Translations under genes and position numbers: made by a program
From: Nitrosomonas sp.
GTDB taxonomy: Bacteria; Pseudomonadota; Gammaproteobacteria; Burkholderiales; Nitrosomonadaceae
NCBI RefSeq assembly: GCF_019752095.1
Contig: NZ_JAIEMO010000012.1
Location: 1-39,399, forward strand
Length of the DNA stretch: 39,399 bases
Reading direction: 5' to 3'
Notes under the pieces: generated by a model
What the model was told of the DNA's origin: nothing
The model's database searches: none
The model's input: the letters and a program-made list of their open reading frames with translations, nothing else
Shown here: piece after piece, positions 1 through 8,254 of the stretch
How the letters are laid out: each line of letters opens with the position of its first letter
Numbering within the stretch: the stretch's first letter is position 1

Positions 1-247
1 CATCATACGATCCCCTGAACCAACACCACGCGACCGATCCAACCGAATGGTTTCGGCTGACGGCAGTTCATTTGGCCACGGGTTCAGCAATGTTGAAAGA
101 CACACGTGCAATCCCGGCCAGGCGAACCGCATCCAGATAATGATAGTCAAACCGACCACCCCGGACAGCACCCAGCACGGCAGCAAATGGATCATAGGTA
201 TGCACAACCGGGGCTTGTTCATAAAAATCAGGAAAATTCACCTTCAT
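1..247 (-). pseudogene. FmdE-like protein, frameshifted and cut by the window edge
   Basis: Reading leftward from an ATG at 247 (or a GTG at 241, better spaced behind a GGAG), about 48 codons give a segment resembling the N-terminus of the bacterial FmdE-like family: it contains FPDFYEQAP, DPFAAVLGA and YLDAVRLAG, whose family continuation is normally H-S-C-P-T-V. Here the frame instead runs to a TGA at 68-70 after 59 codons. The +1 frame is open from there to the window edge and reads PWPNELPSAETIRLD, which could match the later ELP-x-x-x-x-I-R-V part of the same family. That would need a frameshift plus a short deletion at the conserved HxC metal site. The family assignment is from memory. 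Alternatively the +1 frame, which opens at an ATG at 222, is an unrelated small membrane protein. It lies 27 bp downstream of the hemerythrin gene in the same direction. Confidence 0.45.
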
Positions 248-274
248 CTCCTTTTCAATGGATTCATAGGTTTT

Positions 275-673
275 TTAAATTACCTCTGCAATACGAGGAT
301 GCGATTGCAATTGCGGAAAAAGCACGCGCTCTTCATAACGCACATGCGCAGCCAGCAACTCGCCAACGCGGCTTAGCCGTGCCGCTGAATCAAGTTCGCA
401 AGGTCCGCAAGCCAGCATACGCAACTCTTCATGTTCAGTAAGAATACGTGCAACGATTTCAGCATTCAACGTATCTTCGATAAGCCCCAATAACGCTTCC
501 TCTTGGACAAAGTGCGACGCCAGCACATCGTGCCAGTGCGCTTCTATGCGCTCCACCATCGCCAAGTTGGTAGCTGTATCATTACTCTCTGCCGCTTTCC
601 GCGCAGCACGCGCCAGCACTAGCGATGTATGATGTTCACGGGATAAAGAGAGTAAAACGCCGGTACGGGACAT
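275..673 (-). CDS. Hemerythrin HHE domain protein
   Basis: A 132-residue single-domain protein of the hemerythrin/HHE cation-binding family, a four-helix bundle binding a non-heme di-iron centre. Visible ligands are the His14-His15 pair, H54-x3-E58, H81 and H110-x3-E114 followed by VLFPQL, the usual order for this family. There is no signal peptide, so it is probably cytoplasmic. The ATG at 673 has a TAAGG five bases upstream. It is the last intact gene of a minus-strand run after the FNT channel, with 92 bp between them. Bacterial hemerythrins are linked to oxygen, NO or iron handling; a role beside a nitrite-type channel is inference from position only. Confidence 0.88.
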   Translation of the reverse strand: MSRTGVLLSLSREHHTSLVLARAARKAAESNDTATNLAMVERIEAHWHDVLASHFVQEEALLGLIEDTLNAEIVARILTEHEELRMLACGPCELDSAARLSRVGELLAAHVRYEERVLFPQLQSHPRIAEVI

Positions 674-765
674 AAAAACCTTACAATATGATTACAAAAA
701 ATTTGTGTGGAAATGAATTTTAATTTCATCCACCTACTCCCTACGTTTTGCAGAAAAATTATCAA

Positions 766-1569
766 TCAAAGCTGATTAGTTGATTTACCATGGCTCCAAT
801 ACAACATAAACCCGGTAAATAGCATCCCACCGAATAAATTGCCCGCAATCACCGGCAATCCATTCCATAACCACCAATCCGCGATGGTAATATCCGCGCC
901 CAGCCAGATGCCCGCGGGAATTACGAACATATTGACGATGGCGTGTTCATAACCGAGACCGAAAAAGGTCATAATCGGCAACCACATGGCGGCGATCTTT
1001 CCACCGGTGGTGCTGGACGTGAAAGCCATTACGGCACCCAACGTCACCATCCAGTTACATAATATTGCGCTGGTAAAGGCCGTGATCGTGCCGCTGAAAC
1101 CCAATTTGGCGTATTCGAGTGTTTTAGTCTCGGCAATGGCGATGGTTCTTTGCAATGCGGGAATGGTTTCTGGATCAATTACTCCCATTTTGGTTGCCAC
1201 AACACAATATAAATACGCATATGTGACACTGCCGATCAAGTTGCCGATCAGCACCCAGGTCCAATTGACAAGCAAACGGCTAAACGGAGCTCTTCTGTCT
1301 TTAACAGCAATCGGAATTAACGCGAAATTGCCAGTGGCCAATTCCAATCCGAGCAGCACGATCATGACAAAACCTACCGGAAACACCAATGCGCCGGCAA
1401 TGCCCCAACCTGTTTGCGTCGCCGCTAAAATCGCCAATGTGGTGGCATAACCGAGAAAAGCACCCGCCAAAAAACCTCGAATCAACAATTGCTTGACCGG
1501 AAGATTCGCCTTTTTGGCACCTGCTTGCAACATGTTCTCAACGACGTCTTCCGGTTTTACATACGTCAT
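766..1569 (-). CDS. Formate/nitrite transporter (FNT) family channel
   Basis: A 267-residue inner-membrane protein with about six hydrophobic segments and the FNT hallmarks: LELATGNFALIP near residue 80, CNWMVTLG in the middle, and GYEHAIVNMF, which carries the conserved central pore histidine. The family makes pentameric channels for formate, nitrite or hydrosulfide anions. In an ammonia oxidiser nitrite export or exchange would be a sensible substrate, but sequence alone does not separate NirC from FocA. It lies 24 bp downstream of hemW on the same strand, so the two are probably cotranscribed. Length is normal for the family. Confidence 0.92.
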   Translation of the reverse strand: MTYVKPEDVVENMLQAGAKKANLPVKQLLIRGFLAGAFLGYATTLAILAATQTGWGIAGALVFPVGFVMIVLLGLELATGNFALIPIAVKDRRAPFSRLLVNWTWVLIGNLIGSVTYAYLYCVVATKMGVIDPETIPALQRTIAIAETKTLEYAKLGFSGTITAFTSAILCNWMVTLGAVMAFTSSTTGGKIAAMWLPIMTFFGLGYEHAIVNMFVIPAGIWLGADITIADWWLWNGLPVIAGNLFGGMLFTGFMLYWSHGKSTNQL

Positions 1570-1593
1570 AGTCCTACTCTCCCACGAACAAAT

Positions 1594-2808
1594 TCAAGGC
1601 TGGGATTTTAGCGCATTATTCGACGGAGTTTTTTCGGGCAAAAAGATTTGCAGCAGATCGTTGAGAAAGCGTCGTCCTAGCACAGTAGGTTTAATGCGCA
1701 GATGATCATGCACCAGCAGACCGCGCTGTTCGGCTTCATCCAGTTGTTGCTGCACGACGGTAAGCGACAAACCGGTGCGTTCTTGAAACAGCGGCGTATC
1801 AAATCCGCCGCTGAGTCGCAGCGCGTTCATCATGAACTCAAAGCTGCGATCCTCAACAATCAATTCCTGTTGTGTCTGAATTAATGAGTCACCCATTTGG
1901 GCTTTTGCTAGGTATTCTTTGGGGTGTTTATAACGCATTTGGCGCACGATTTTATCGGCAAAACTGATTTTACTGTGCGCACCCGCGCCGATACCCAAAT
2001 AATCGCCAAACAACCAGTAATTCATATTATGACGCGACTCCTTCCCTACTCGTGCAAATGCCGAAGTTTCGTAATTACGGTACTGATGATTCAGGGTGAT
2101 TTGTTCGATCATTTCCTGCATCGCAGCCGCCTGTTCATCATCGGGAAGTTTAGGCGGGGAACGGTAAAACAGCGTATTCGGTTCCAGCGTTAAATGATAG
2201 GCTGAAATATGCGCGACTCCGTAGGAGCATGCTGTTTCAATATCCGCCTGCGCTTGCTCCAAGTTTTGTCCAGGTAATGCGTACATCAGATCGAGATTTA
2301 TATTATCGAAATACTTCAGCGCAATATCCACGGCTCGATGCGCTTCCTGGTCATCATGCACACGACCTAATGCCTTCAGATGCTGCGGATTAAAGCTTTG
2401 TATGCCGATCGACAGGCGATTGATTCCCGTTTGACGAAAATCAGCGAATTTTTGCGCTTCAAACGTTCCAGGGTTAGCTTCCAGAGTAACTTCGGCGAAA
2501 TGTTCCAGCGGTAGCAGCGTGCGCACTGCCGTCAATACTTGATCCATTGCTTGAGCGCTAAATAAACTTGGCGTGCCGCCCCCTAAAAATATGCTGCTGA
2601 GTCGCCGCCCCCAAACATCCTGAAGCGCGGACTCAAGATCCCGTATTAACGCGGCGACATATTCCTCCTCAGGTATCCGGCTTTCCTCTGCACGAATTTC
2701 ATGTGAATTAAAATCACAGTAAGGACATTTTTTCAGGCACCATGGAAAATGAACATATAAGCTTAGAGGTGGCAGCGATTTAAGTTTCTGAATTGGCCAA
2801 TCGGACAT
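1594..2808 (-). CDS. hemW: Radical SAM heme chaperone HemW
   Basis: A 404-residue cytoplasmic radical-SAM protein of the HemN/HemW group. The cluster motif C24-x3-C28-x2-C31 followed by DFNSHE is present, then GGGTPSL, LEANPGT, INRLSIGIQSF and a C-terminal HemN domain. The short N-terminus and overall length fit HemW, a heme-trafficking protein, better than the coproporphyrinogen oxidase HemN. The ATG at 2808 is preferred because it leaves a 4-base gap after the stop of the permease gene. A TTG at 2820 in the same frame would overlap that gene and add four residues. It probably depends on translation coupling, since no good Shine-Dalgarno is visible. Confidence 0.92.
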   Translation of the reverse strand: MSDWPIQKLKSLPPLSLYVHFPWCLKKCPYCDFNSHEIRAEESRIPEEEYVAALIRDLESALQDVWGRRLSSIFLGGGTPSLFSAQAMDQVLTAVRTLLPLEHFAEVTLEANPGTFEAQKFADFRQTGINRLSIGIQSFNPQHLKALGRVHDDQEAHRAVDIALKYFDNINLDLMYALPGQNLEQAQADIETACSYGVAHISAYHLTLEPNTLFYRSPPKLPDDEQAAAMQEMIEQITLNHQYRNYETSAFARVGKESRHNMNYWLFGDYLGIGAGAHSKISFADKIVRQMRYKHPKEYLAKAQMGDSLIQTQQELIVEDRSFEFMMNALRLSGGFDTPLFQERTGLSLTVVQQQLDEAEQRGLLVHDHLRIKPTVLGRRFLNDLLQIFLPEKTPSNNALKSQP

Positions 2809-2812
2809 CGAT

Positions 2813-5323
2813 TCAACCAATCTTGCGTAATGTCAATAACGGTGGACTGGATAGTGCTGAGCGTGTCCCCAGCAAACCTGCGACCAAAACACCGATCACA
2901 CCCGCTAATGTACCAACCACCCAGATCCAAGGATTAAATGTGTAGTCGAAATGCAGAACATGCTTGCTGATGACATAAGCAAGCGCGCTGGCGCCAGCGG
3001 ATGCAAATAATCCGGCCAATCCGCCCAGAATCGCAAACTCGGCCGCCCAGGCGCGCGACAATTGCTCTCGCCTGGCACCCAGTGCCCTGAAAATAGCCGC
3101 TTCGTAAATACGCTCATCTTGTGTCGCGGCAATCGCCGCGTACAGTACAGCAAATCCTGCCAACAAGGTGAATAAGAAAACAAACTCAACCGCTTGAGAC
3201 ACTTGTTGAATCATTTGCTGCACCTGATTGATAACCACGGCAACATCAACGACCAGAATGCTCGGAAATGTTCTGACGAGCTCGTGAACCATGGCAATTT
3301 CTGCTGGCGGCACATAAAAGCTGGTGACAAAGCTCGCGGGATAGTTATCCAGCTGACCTGGAGGCACCACAACAAAGAAATTAGCTCGGAAAGTATCCCA
3401 ATCCACTTTTCTCACGCTGGTGATCTTCGCTGTAAAGTGACTGCCAGCAATATCATAAGTCAGTTCATCACCCAGCTTAACGCGTATGGTCTTGGCTATG
3501 CCTTCTTCAATCGACAGTTCGGCTTCATGGGTGTCGGCATTCCACCAGGCCCCTTGAACAATCTGATTATCCGACGAAAGTTCACTTGCCCAGGTTAAAT
3601 TGAATTCACGCCGAATATGCCTCTCAGCATGCGGATCATCTCCATAATTTTTCGGGGATATATTTTTACCATTAATCTTGATCAATCGCCCCTTGACCAT
3701 CGGATACATCGGCGGCGGCTCTATCTCATATTGCTGAAAAAATTCTTGTAGCGATTGCACTTCATCCGCTTGTATGTTCACCAGGAAATGATTGGGCGCA
3801 TCGGGAGGTAAGCTAGCGTGCCAATCGTCAATCAGATCATTCTGAATCAAAGTCAGCACGAGCAATGACATTAACCCCAACCCCAAAGCCACGGCCTGCA
3901 ATATGCTGGAAATCGCACGACGGTGAATACTGGCCAAACCATAACGCCAGGCGCCACCAGCTTGATGACGCAAACCTGAAAGTACTTTGATCAGCAACCA
4001 GCCCAAGCAACCAAAAATGACAATCGCTGAAACAAATCCCGTCACGATATAAAGTCCCAGCTTAAGATCTTGCGCCTTCCAAATAAACAACAGCGATAAA
4101 GTTACTAATCCCAATAAATAACCTGCCAAACTATGTGCATTGGATAAGCCGATATCTCTACGCAACACGCGCAACGCCGGAACGCTGCGCAAATTCAGCA
4201 CCGGCGGCAATGCAAAACCCACTAATAACACTAAGCCAACCAGCAATCCTTGCAACGCGGGTAACCAGCTTGGCCAAGGCAAGGCTGTGTCCACGATACC
4301 GATCAGCCAAGATGCCAGAATTTGCTGTGCGGCAAAACCTATTAAACAGGCGATTGTGCTAGCAATAACGCCCAAGGTAATAAAGTAATGCCAATAGAGA
4401 TAAAACAGTTGTCGCTGGCTGGCCCCCAGGCTGCGCATTACTGCGCATCCATCCAAATGGCGTTGAGTAAACCGGCGCACCGCCAATGCAATCGCTGCCG
4501 CCGCCAAAACCACACTGGCCAATGCAGCCAAACTTAAGAATTTTTCCGCACGCTCCAACGCGGCTTTAATCTCAGGACGCGCATCGCGAATGCCTTCCAC
4601 TCTTTGTGCTTTTGTCAATAGAGGTTTTATCCAATCGCGGAATTGTTGCACCATTTTTACTTCACCGGCTACCAGCAACTGATATGAAACACGACTGCCT
4701 TCCTGAATCAAGTCCGTCTCTGATAAATCCGATGCATTGATCATGGCACGTGCGCCCATGTTGATAAAGCCTACCGAGTGATCGGGTTCACGCACAACCA
4801 GCTCGGCTACAGTTAACTGGGCAGCCCCGACATCGACCATATCGTTTGCTTTAAGATCGAGTCGCGCCATGACTTTTTCATCTACCCAAATAGTGCCCGG
4901 CTGTGGAATTGTGTTCGCTATCGTAATTTCTGGTTGCTTGGTACGCGACATTGACGACCGACTGGCCAGATGTATACGCCCACGTAATGGGTATCCCTCA
5001 GTTACTGCTTTTATTTCCGTGAGTAAATTATTCTCACCATCAGAGATCATACTGGGAAACTTAGTTAACGATGATATGGTTAAACCCAATCGACTAGCCT
5101 CTTCAGCATAAATCTCCGGCAAAGGCTGGCTCGAAATAACCAGTAAATCAGCACCCAATAATTGATTACTTTCACGCGTGAGGGCTAATTCTACCCGCTC
5201 GGCAAAAAAACCTACTGTGGTCATGCCGCTAACTGCAATGATCAACGCCAACACCAGAACATTAAGTTCGCCTGCACGCCAGTCTCGGCATAACATACGG
5301 AAAGACAATTTAAAATGGCTCAT
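2813..5323 (-). CDS. FtsX-like ABC transporter permease, YbbP type
   Basis: An 836-residue inner-membrane permease with the YbbP layout: an N-terminal membrane anchor, a large periplasmic domain, a block of membrane helices in the middle, a second periplasmic domain and four C-terminal helices typical of FtsX/MacB permeases. The end region FRALGARREQLSRAWAAEF is the usual FtsX coupling segment. It works with the ATPase encoded just upstream (ybbA, 62 bp away). The exact substrate of YbbA-YbbP systems is not settled; proximity to tesA suggests an envelope lipid or export role. The ATG at 5323 gives the normal MSHFKLSFRML start; a TTG at 5338 is possible. Confidence 0.88.
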   Translation of the reverse strand: MSHFKLSFRMLCRDWRAGELNVLVLALIIAVSGMTTVGFFAERVELALTRESNQLLGADLLVISSQPLPEIYAEEASRLGLTISSLTKFPSMISDGENNLLTEIKAVTEGYPLRGRIHLASRSSMSRTKQPEITIANTIPQPGTIWVDEKVMARLDLKANDMVDVGAAQLTVAELVVREPDHSVGFINMGARAMINASDLSETDLIQEGSRVSYQLLVAGEVKMVQQFRDWIKPLLTKAQRVEGIRDARPEIKAALERAEKFLSLAALASVVLAAAAIALAVRRFTQRHLDGCAVMRSLGASQRQLFYLYWHYFITLGVIASTIACLIGFAAQQILASWLIGIVDTALPWPSWLPALQGLLVGLVLLVGFALPPVLNLRSVPALRVLRRDIGLSNAHSLAGYLLGLVTLSLLFIWKAQDLKLGLYIVTGFVSAIVIFGCLGWLLIKVLSGLRHQAGGAWRYGLASIHRRAISSILQAVALGLGLMSLLVLTLIQNDLIDDWHASLPPDAPNHFLVNIQADEVQSLQEFFQQYEIEPPPMYPMVKGRLIKINGKNISPKNYGDDPHAERHIRREFNLTWASELSSDNQIVQGAWWNADTHEAELSIEEGIAKTIRVKLGDELTYDIAGSHFTAKITSVRKVDWDTFRANFFVVVPPGQLDNYPASFVTSFYVPPAEIAMVHELVRTFPSILVVDVAVVINQVQQMIQQVSQAVEFVFLFTLLAGFAVLYAAIAATQDERIYEAAIFRALGARREQLSRAWAAEFAILGGLAGLFASAGASALAYVISKHVLHFDYTFNPWIWVVGTLAGVIGVLVAGLLGTRSALSSPPLLTLRKIG

Positions 5324-5385
5324 AGAAGAAATTATCAACGTACTGAAAAGATAGGATGAATAGCAATAATGCCAAGCTTCTGCAA

Positions 5386-6075
5386 CTATTGCACCAATTT
5401 ACCATCCGCCAAACGAATCTGGCGCGAACAGCGCTGCGACAATGCTTCATCATGAGTAACTAAGACCAATGTCGTACCATGCTCACGATTGAGTTCAAAC
5501 ATGAGATCAATGATCTGTATACCGGTAGCCGAGTCAAGATTTCCAGTGGGTTCATCGGCCAGCAATAACTTAGGATCCGTGGCAAATGCACGTGCGATGG
5601 CAACTCTCTGTTGCTCTCCTCCAGACAATTGTTTCGGATAATGATCCAGGCGTTTGGCCAATCCCACGCGCTCCAACAGTCTACGTGCTATCGTTTCGGC
5701 ATCTTTATTCTGCTGGGAAAGTTCCAAAGGCAACATCACATTCTCAATCGCCGTTAACGCTGGTAATAATTGAAAGGATTGAAATACAAAACCTAGAACT
5801 TTTCCGCGCAAGGCCGCGCGACTATCTTCATCCAACGTAAAAATATCGATCGCATCCAGATGAACTTTCCCTGCAGTTGGCAAATCCAATCCTGCCAGTA
5901 AGCCTAATAAAGTAGATTTTCCAGAACCAGATGCGCCTATAATTGCAACAGCTTCACCGGCGTTTACTTGCAAATCGATATCTTGCAATATTGTAAGTTG
6001 TGTATCCCCGGTATTGACCTGTTTGGTCAATGCATGAGTCCAAAGAATGGGTTGATCAACACGATTATCTAACAT
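5386..6075 (-). CDS. ybbA: ABC transporter ATP-binding protein YbbA
   Basis: A 229-residue ATPase of the LolD/MacB-like class. It shows Walker A GASGSGKST, Q-loop FVFQSFQLLP, signature LSGGEQQRVAIARA, Walker B LLLADEPTGNLD and an H-loop in LVLVTHDE. It pairs with the permease downstream. The ATG at 6075 is chosen because an AGGA lies about 11 bases upstream and the resulting N-terminus fits the family. A start at 6144 would run deep into the divergent esterase gene. The start codon shares two bases with the tesA start (the palindrome CATG at 6073-6076), so promoters for each gene must lie inside the other gene. Confidence 0.93.
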   Translation of the reverse strand: MLDNRVDQPILWTHALTKQVNTGDTQLTILQDIDLQVNAGEAVAIIGASGSGKSTLLGLLAGLDLPTAGKVHLDAIDIFTLDEDSRAALRGKVLGFVFQSFQLLPALTAIENVMLPLELSQQNKDAETIARRLLERVGLAKRLDHYPKQLSGGEQQRVAIARAFATDPKLLLADEPTGNLDSATGIQIIDLMFELNREHGTTLVLVTHDEALSQRCSRQIRLADGKLVQ

Positions 6076-6718
6076 GAAAAAAAATTTCCTGATTATTCTG
6101 ATTTTTGTTTTTACTATCAGTGCTCCGGCAGTCGCATTGACCAAAACTATAATGGTCTTTGGCGATAGCCTGTCCGCTAGTTATGGCATGTCGACCGAAG
6201 CGGGCTGGGTTACGTTGCTGGAGCAACGATTACAGTCAAAATATGCTGACTATCACATCATCAATGCAAGTATCAGTGGCGAAACGGCACTGGGGGGACG
6301 CAATCGAATTCGACAAGCACTTGAAACACATCGCCCCGAGATTGTGATTCTGGAACTTGGCGGAAATGACGGTTTGCGGGGTGCGTCAATTAAATCCATT
6401 TATGAAAATCTGGCTGCCATTATAGAAGAATGCCAACAAAACAATGCACTGGTTTTGCTTGCCGGCATGCAGTTGCCACCCAATTATGGCAGAACGTACA
6501 CACAAAAGTTCCAAGCTCTTTTTCCGCAACTGGCTGAAAATCATCAAGTCAAATTGATACCATTTCTACTGGCTGGCTTTGGTGATAAACACGAATTCTT
6601 CCAAGCTGATGGAATACATCCGACCGAAGTCGCACAGAAAAAAATTGCAGAAAATGTCTGGGAAGTTTTGCAAACCATGTTTAAAACCGAACAGGTTGCC
6701 ACAAATCCTGACATTTAA
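6074..6718 (+). CDS. tesA: Arylesterase / acyl-CoA thioesterase I-like SGNH hydrolase
   Basis: A 214-residue GDSL/SGNH hydrolase of the TesA family (thioesterase I, protease I, lysophospholipase L1). Residues 1-21 form a signal peptide ending APAVA, so the enzyme is periplasmic. Block I FGDSLSASYGM carries the catalytic Ser32, SGETALGG gives the oxyanion Gly, LELGGNDGLRG the Asn, and DGIHP the Asp and His. It hydrolyses acyl esters or thioesters; the natural substrate is unclear. It is divergent from ybbA with overlapping starts, a neighbourhood also known from enterobacteria. No Shine-Dalgarno is visible before the ATG. Confidence 0.93.
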   Translation: MKKNFLIILIFVFTISAPAVALTKTIMVFGDSLSASYGMSTEAGWVTLLEQRLQSKYADYHIINASISGETALGGRNRIRQALETHRPEIVILELGGNDGLRGASIKSIYENLAAIIEECQQNNALVLLAGMQLPPNYGRTYTQKFQALFPQLAENHQVKLIPFLLAGFGDKHEFFQADGIHPTEVAQKKIAENVWEVLQTMFKTEQVATNPDI

Positions 6719-6764
6719 TTGCATATTGTATCATCGCAGCTTCTTAAGAACATAAACTAAGCAG

Positions 6765-7745
6765 TTAAAACTTATCCAGACCGTCAATAAATTTCTGCAA
6801 ATCACTGGATAAAGGCGAACGCAGATTGATACGTTGTCCTGAGACGGGGTGTGTGATTTGCATCGAATGAGCATGCAAAAACATACGCGCCAGCTTGCTT
6901 CTCCCACCAACTTCAGCTTTAGCGAGCCGCTTGTTGATCTCAAAATCACCATATTTATCATCCCCAAGAATAGGAAAACCTAAATACGCGAGATGAACAC
7001 GAATTTGATGTGTGCGTCCCGTTTTTATTTCTGCATCTAATAAACTGAAATCGCCCCAAGATTTATCTAACTTAAATATCGAGTGAGCAAACATCGGTTT
7101 GCTGCCAGGGTGAGTGTTGCTGGCTACCGCCACGCGCCGCTCACCACTTGCTGTCACATATTTGTCAAGCGCAAGCTTTACATGCTGCTTCGCGTTTTGC
7201 CATTTGCCTTTGACCAAAACCAGATAGTGTTTCTCCACCAAGCCTTCGCGGATTTGTCGATGTAATTCGACCAATGCGCTGCGCTTCTTTGCCAGTAACA
7301 ATACCCCCGAAGTTTCGCGATCCAAACGATGCGCCAGTTCTAGAAATTTCCATGATGGATTTTGCGCGCGTAATTGCTCGATCACGCCAAAGCTGATGTT
7401 ACTTCCGCCATGAACAGCCATCCCGCTTGGCTTGTCAATAACCAGCACTGCATCATCCTCATATAAAGTAGTAAAAGTGAAAAAATTTGCACGAGTAATT
7501 GCAGCTCGATTATGAGCATCCTTTGTTTCTATCTTAATAGGTGGAATTCGCACCATATCGCCTAATTGCAGGCGATAGCTCGCATTTACTCGCTTTCCGT
7601 TAATGCGTACTTGACCGCTCCTTACCAATTGATATAAATGATTTTTGGGCACCGTCCTAAATCGTTTGAATAAAAAATTATCGATTCGCTGATCATTCCC
7701 ATCTTCTTGAACGCACTCTTTGGTTATTAATGTAATAGATTGCAT
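6765..7745 (-). CDS. rluC: 23S rRNA pseudouridine synthase RluC
   Basis: A 326-residue RluA-family pseudouridine synthase. Residues 18-75 are an S4 RNA-binding domain. The catalytic motif HRLDRETSG is at about 139-147 with the nucleophile Asp142, followed by LLLAKK and the late KTGRTHQIRVHL motif. RluC modifies three uridines of 23S rRNA (955, 2504 and 2580 in E. coli numbering). The call of RluC rather than RluD rests on the divergent position beside rne, the arrangement seen in many proteobacteria. It ends convergently with tesA after a 46-bp gap that shows no strong terminator. Confidence 0.9.
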   Translation of the reverse strand: MQSITLITKECVQEDGNDQRIDNFLFKRFRTVPKNHLYQLVRSGQVRINGKRVNASYRLQLGDMVRIPPIKIETKDAHNRAAITRANFFTFTTLYEDDAVLVIDKPSGMAVHGGSNISFGVIEQLRAQNPSWKFLELAHRLDRETSGVLLLAKKRSALVELHRQIREGLVEKHYLVLVKGKWQNAKQHVKLALDKYVTASGERRVAVASNTHPGSKPMFAHSIFKLDKSWGDFSLLDAEIKTGRTHQIRVHLAYLGFPILGDDKYGDFEINKRLAKAEVGGRSKLARMFLHAHSMQITHPVSGQRINLRSPLSSDLQKFIDGLDKF

Positions 7746-7760
7746 CTTATTAATATGTAT

Positions 7761-7787
7761 TTGATTTAATGAAACTCCGGATATAAT
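7761..7787 (+). promoter_or_regulatory. Candidate rne promoter
   Basis: TTGATT at 7761-7766 and TATAAT at 7782-7787 are separated by 15 bp on the plus strand. If used, the transcript would begin near 7795 and carry a leader of roughly 460 bases before rne. A long structured leader is known for E. coli rne, where it allows RNase E to limit its own mRNA. The 15-bp spacing is short for sigma70, so this is only a candidate. Confidence 0.45.
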
Positions 7788-8254
7788 ATGTAAGCAATGC
7801 GAAAATTATAAGGTAGCAATTTATTCCTTGAATCCGCTCTTTCCTTTCTTAAATTCTTTCTATAAGAATTAAAGCATTCGTGACAAAATACGAATCATGA
7901 ACTCACTAAGTAAGCATTTGATCACGCTCTTTTGCTTTTAGATTAACTAAAAATTTACTTTAAACAAAGCAATATTTGGAACTTTATGTAAAATCTGATA
8001 CCTTAAACATCTTGCGAAGTACTCATAATTGTTGTTGCGCTTAAAATTATAACTATAAAATATTTTTACAAAGCAAATCAGCATATTACATATTAAATAA
8101 ATTAATAAAAAAGAAATACCTAATTGATAAATATTTTCTGTTATACAAGTAATAAACCCAAACCTCGTCATTACAACTGCGTATACCGAAAAAATCTATC
8201 CACTCGAAAAATTGTGGATAGTGTATGGATAAATAAAACACGTAAGGTTTGTAA
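7788..8254 (+). promoter_or_regulatory. AT-rich rne leader region with hairpins
   Basis: This gap between rluC and rne is AT-rich and has no convincing gene; a 74-codon minus-strand frame at 7947-8171 looks random. Simple inverted repeats occur: ATTCGT/ACGAAT at 7876-7895, a TTTTAG/CTAAAA element near 7935, and CTATCCAC/GTGGATAG at 8196-8221 with a 10-base loop. The last one sits about 34 bases before the rne start codon and is the best formed. By analogy with the rne 5' UTR of enterobacteria these could sense RNase E activity; the sequences themselves are not similar to anything I recognise. Confidence 0.4.

Noticed and set aside
47..441. Two overlapping plus-strand frames at the left edge
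   Set aside because: They run opposite the hemerythrin and FmdE-like frames and have no recognisable protein features.
986..1450. 154-codon plus-strand frame
   Set aside because: Antisense to the well-supported FNT channel gene; a mirror of its hydrophobic codons.
7947..8171. 74-codon minus-strand frame in the rne leader
   Set aside because: AT-rich, hydrophobic and irregular composition with no ribosome site; it lies in the expected rne leader and looks like chance.
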